8,762 nt of DNA from Porticoccaceae bacterium. Its GTDB lineage: Bacteria > Pseudomonadota > Gammaproteobacteria > Pseudomonadales > Porticoccaceae. Positions within the stretch are counted from its first letter, which is position 1, and the number at the start of each line of letters is the position of its first letter. This document shows positions 6,604 through 8,762 of the stretch, one piece after another. The DNA lies in assembly GCA_023229065.1 (NCBI GenBank), contig JALNZZ010000086.1:1-8762 (forward strand), given 5' to 3'. The position numbers and the translations under genes were made by a program. Below the pieces are notes generated by a model. It was not told the origin of the DNA, ran no database searches, and saw nothing but the letters and a program-made list of their open reading frames with translations.

Positions 6604-6621
6604 CTACACACATTAGTGTAG
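6604..6621. promoter_or_regulatory. Inverted repeat CTACAC-N6-GTGTAG upstream of HTHP gene
   Basis: CTACAC (6604-6609) and GTGTAG (6616-6621) are separated by ACATTA, centred about 38 bases upstream of the HTHP start codon. Position and dyad symmetry fit a repressor site overlapping a promoter. On the minus strand TTTACA lies just upstream (6636-6631) and could be a -35 element, but no good -10 hexamer pairs with it. The regulator is not identifiable. Confidence 0.35.
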
Positions 6622-6899
6622 GTCATTTTTTGTAAACTTCAGTAGTGACGGCGAGAATAAGACATTGGTTTTAAGCTTGGGATATTCTTCATCACGATAG
6701 CCGCAAGCCCGCTGCTACAGGACAGGAACAAAAGGGAATGACGGGAGAGCTTGGGAAGTGCTGAATAATGTTGGTTGTGCAGGCACACCAGCGTACGTGA
6801 TGTATATTTGCCAAGCCGTGTCACGGCTTGGCAAATATCGATGCAAAAACATTACTGAAGAGCGCTTACCCTTGTTCTACATGACACCTGTCATGCCGT
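6622..6899. other. Intergenic region between HTHP and SDR genes
   Basis: No gene is supported in this 278-base gap. A chance minus-strand frame at 6639-6824 has no ribosome binding site or domain-like pattern. The one notable structure is the perfect palindrome at 6804-6838. The promoter of the HTHP-pirin pair must lie at the left side of this gap. Confidence 0.55.
6804..6838. repeat. Perfect 35-base palindrome
   Basis: ATATTTGCCAAGCCGTG (6804-6820) and CACGGCTTGGCAAATAT (6822-6838) are exact reverse complements around a single T. The inner half is GC-rich and the outer half AT-rich. It starts about 60 bases after the minus-strand SDR stop (6900) with no T-tract following on either strand, so a classical terminator is not well supported. 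It could be a bidirectional transcription barrier, a dispersed repeat, or a protein-binding site. Confidence 0.8.
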
Positions 6900-7670
6900 C
6901 TATCGGGCGGTGTAGCCACCATCTATAACCAACTCGGTACCGGTAACAAACCTGGATTCATCCGATGCCAGGTACAACACGCCATATGCAATATCGTCGG
7001 GTTCTCCGATATGGCCAATGGGGTGAAGACTATCAAGCTGGCTCATGAATGCCGCAGCGCCGTCCGGTGATTCTTCTGCTAGCGCCTGGACGAGCGGTGT
7101 CATGATAAAACCCGGGTGTATAGAGTTGACCCGTATATTATCCTTGGCATAGATCAGCGCATCATTCTTGCTCATCAAGCGAACCGCACCCTTGGAGGCA
7201 TGATAAGGAGGCAGATCCGCAGCACCTACAAGGCCGTAGATGGAAGACATATTGATAATGCTACCGGCGGAAGCCTTTTGCATGTAGGGGATGGCGTGTT
7301 TGGTACAAAGAAATACGCCGGTGACGTTGACGCTCATGAGTGTCTCCCACTCTTTTTTGGATATCTCATGAGTAGGTTTATCCACCCCGGCGATGCCTGC
7401 ATTGTTGATCAGGACATCGATCGAGCCAAACTCACTGGCAACCTCTGTAAAGACCTTTTGCACGTTATCTTCATCTGCAGTGTCGAGATGCCAATACCTC
7501 GCCACGCCACCCGATGCATTGATCTCATCCGCCAGATCGCTACCCGCTTTATCGTTAATGTCTGTGACGGCCACTTTGGCCCCTTCCCGGACCAACAAGA
7601 GAGCGGTCGCTCTACCGATGCCACATGCAGCACCCGTTATCACAGCAACTTTTTGGTCTACTCTTTTCAT
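6900..7670 (-). CDS. SDR family NAD(P)-dependent oxidoreductase
   Basis: A 256-residue classical short-chain dehydrogenase/reductase. The Rossmann glycine motif TGAACGIG is at residues 12-19, NNAG at 89-92, the structural Asn115 in SVNVTG, and the catalytic Ser143 (NMSSIYG), Tyr156 and Lys160 (YHASK). IHPGFIMTPL follows, and the C-terminus ends with TGTELVIDGGYTAR. Asp37 at the end of the second strand (VAVTD) suggests NAD rather than NADP as cofactor. The overall pattern is that of 3-hydroxysteroid, cyclohexanol or similar alcohol dehydrogenases; the substrate cannot be read from sequence. ATG 7670 is chosen because AAGGAG sits 6 bases upstream and it gives the standard SDR start (KVAVITG); the longer open frame to 7793 lacks this support. 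It stands alone: the next minus-strand gene is over 300 bases away. Confidence 0.95.
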   Translation of the reverse strand: MKRVDQKVAVITGAACGIGRATALLLVREGAKVAVTDINDKAGSDLADEINASGGVARYWHLDTADEDNVQKVFTEVASEFGSIDVLINNAGIAGVDKPTHEISKKEWETLMSVNVTGVFLCTKHAIPYMQKASAGSIINMSSIYGLVGAADLPPYHASKGAVRLMSKNDALIYAKDNIRVNSIHPGFIMTPLVQALAEESPDGAAAFMSQLDSLHPIGHIGEPDDIAYGVLYLASDESRFVTGTELVIDGGYTAR

Positions 7671-8220
7671 AATGATCTCCTTGATGAATTGAATCTTGAA
7701 TTCAACTCGTAAGTACAACTCTACAAACGCTGGAAGAAGGTGAGCTGCAGTACCATCATGGCAGGGCAATAATCCCTCTTTCACTGTCATCAAAAGTATA
7801 GGTCATACCGTTGCCAGTATGTGTTTTGCTTGTGCCCCACCATTGGCCATGTTGAGCCAAAGCCAGCTTACGGCGCAGTCCTGCACCTGACTGATAGATT
7901 GTTGGCAATCCCGGTATCCTAATCAGACGGTAATGACTGGTAACAGCAGCAGGTCTCGCTGATAGTAAAGGACGGTTTATACTCAGGCGCAAGATTTATC
8001 CTGTGATAAATTTGTTTTCAGTCGAAATTAGCCAGCGCAACAACAACTGCCAGGAGATATTTGCCAACAGGAAGGTGGTGCCTGGCCACTTTCAACATCA
8101 TCCAGTTGCGGCCTGGCCCATTTGTATGTGATTCTCAGATGTATATGTAAACATACTTCTTCATAAGGCACTAAAAACATCTCTTACAGGCTTTTATTTT
8201 GTAAGTTTTCAGAGGTCAAT
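7671..8220. other. Divergent intergenic region between SDR and PCD genes
   Basis: These 550 bases separate the divergent SDR and PCD genes and must hold both promoters. TTGAATTCAA (7696-7705), a perfect 10-base palindrome, lies about 26 bases upstream of the SDR start and may be an operator. A minus-strand open frame at 7756-7992 has no ribosome binding site and no family pattern I know; it may be a remnant. ATTTATC (7994-8000) pairs with GATAAAT (8005-8011) and is followed by a T-rich run, a weak AT-rich hairpin. CCTGGCC occurs twice (near 8081 and 8112). Confidence 0.5.
8122..8149 (+). promoter_or_regulatory. Candidate promoter of the PCD gene
   Basis: TTGTAT (8122-8127) and TATGTA (8144-8149) are spaced 16 bases apart, a plausible but imperfect sigma-70 pair, about 72 bases upstream of the start codon. 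GTATGT (8124-8129) and ACATAC (8151-8156) flank it as an inverted repeat, which could be an operator. Other AT-rich stretches nearby (8180-8205) could serve equally. Confidence 0.3.
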
Positions 8221-8520
8221 ATGATCGAAAAACTCAGCCAAGACATGATAGATATCTCCTTGCAAGACCTTAATAAAAACTCTGATGCATTGTGGGGCAT
8301 TAAGGGAGAGAAACTATACAGAGAATTCAAATTCTCTGATTTTATTTCTGCATTTGGCTTTATGACAAAAGTGGCAATACTTGCGGAAAGGGCGAATCAT
8401 CATCCGGAGTGGTCCAATGTGTATAACAGGGTAGCTATAAGCTTAACAACCCATGAGGCTGACGGTATATCCAGGATGGATTTTGAGTTGGCTCAGGAAA
8501 TATCAAAATTAATCTCATAA
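8221..8520 (+). CDS. phhB: 4a-hydroxytetrahydrobiopterin dehydratase (PCD)
   Basis: A 99-residue pterin-4a-carbinolamine dehydratase, full length. It dehydrates 4a-hydroxytetrahydrobiopterin formed by aromatic amino acid hydroxylases, regenerating the pterin cofactor in the cytoplasm. The family motif is clear: AFGFMTKVAILAERANHHPEW (residues 44-64), then NVYNRVAISLTTHEADGIS and MDFELAQEI. The active-site histidines correspond to His60, His61 and His78. AGAGGT five bases upstream supports ATG 8221. No phenylalanine hydroxylase gene lies in this window, so the protein may instead act in molybdopterin metabolism or pterin recycling, as proposed for such orphan copies; the symbol phhB is given on family membership only. 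No terminator is obvious after the stop. Confidence 0.93.
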   Translation: MIEKLSQDMIDISLQDLNKNSDALWGIKGEKLYREFKFSDFISAFGFMTKVAILAERANHHPEWSNVYNRVAISLTTHEADGISRMDFELAQEISKLIS

Positions 8521-8762
8521 GATTAACTGGCGAAAAAACTGTTGCAACTAACAATAAACAAAAACCAGGTGGATCCAGGGAAAAGTATGCTGCCTGCGCT
8601 AACGCGCGCTATTGAGCAAAGCTCTATACCAAAATTAAGGAAACGCTGAACAACTAACCCTTAATCGCGTCAAATCCTAAAAAACTTCTTCGAGCTAGAA
8701 AAATCCAGTTTTTTACCCAAAAACATCGTTTTTTAACGATTTCCAGCCGCTTTTTGCTGTTT
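8521..8762. other. AT-rich intergenic end of window
   Basis: No gene is seen. ATCGTT (8725-8730) and AACGAT (8735-8740) form a small hairpin with a TTTT loop. GGAAACGCTGAACAA, starting at 8639, resembles the left-end region of some insertion sequences (IS5- or IS1182-like ends often carry CGCTGAACAA), but no transposase is within the window, so this is only a hint. Confidence 0.4.

Noticed and set aside
7671..7793. N-terminal extension of the SDR protein
   Set aside because: The added 41 residues do not fit the family, and the strong AAGGAG is placed for ATG 7670.
7756..7992. 78-residue minus-strand open frame
   Set aside because: No ribosome binding site, no recognisable motif, and it overlaps the region expected to hold the SDR promoter; may be chance or a remnant.
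1..8762. CRISPR array, tRNA or rRNA genes
   Set aside because: No regularly spaced direct repeats, cloverleaf or conserved rRNA segments were seen on either strand by eye.

Overview
The window looks like a bacterial, probably gammaproteobacterial, chromosomal segment built from two different kinds of DNA. This rests on the gene families seen and on a Maf sequence of proteobacterial type; the species cannot be named. Positions about 1-210 and about 5235-8762 are moderately AT-rich. Positions about 215-5233 are clearly GC-rich, with strong G/C third-position use. The GC-rich block reads as a horizontally acquired or rearranged island, or possibly an assembly join.

The GC-rich block holds (i) a broken maf gene (494-1019, +), with one missing base and two short deletions; (ii) a minus-strand two-gene unit, 4548 down to 1476; and (iii) the end of an unrecognised, decayed reverse-strand gene (4759-4875) abutting a second, internal-only maf copy (4876-5233, +). 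In the unit, a small multi-spanning membrane protein is followed 21 bases later by a secreted protein. That protein has a signal peptide, an N-terminal helical domain resembling Het-C or zinc-dependent phospholipase C folds, a von Willebrand factor A domain of the hemicentin/VWA7 type, beta-rich segments and a C-terminal Asn/Asp-rich loop domain. One extra base near 3753 splits it into two frames; restoring it gives 895 codons. A hairpin just after the stop probably ends transcription. The two maf copies lie in the same orientation about 4 kb apart, are nearly identical where they align, and share the same missing base.

The AT-richer right part holds intact, ordinary-looking genes. On the minus strand are a short-chain dehydrogenase (7670-6900) and, further on, a close pair: a hexameric tyrosine-coordinated heme protein (6574-6344) and a pirin-family cupin (6300-5440). 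The last two are 43 bases apart, probably co-transcribed, and fit an oxidative-stress or small-molecule oxidation role. On the plus strand is a pterin-4a-carbinolamine dehydratase (8221-8520). Intergenic spaces carry hairpin repeats, including a perfect 35-base palindrome at 6804-6838.

The best candidate for something little described is the membrane protein plus hemicentin-like Het-C/VWA exported protein. No CRISPR array, tRNA, rRNA or intact transposase was found.
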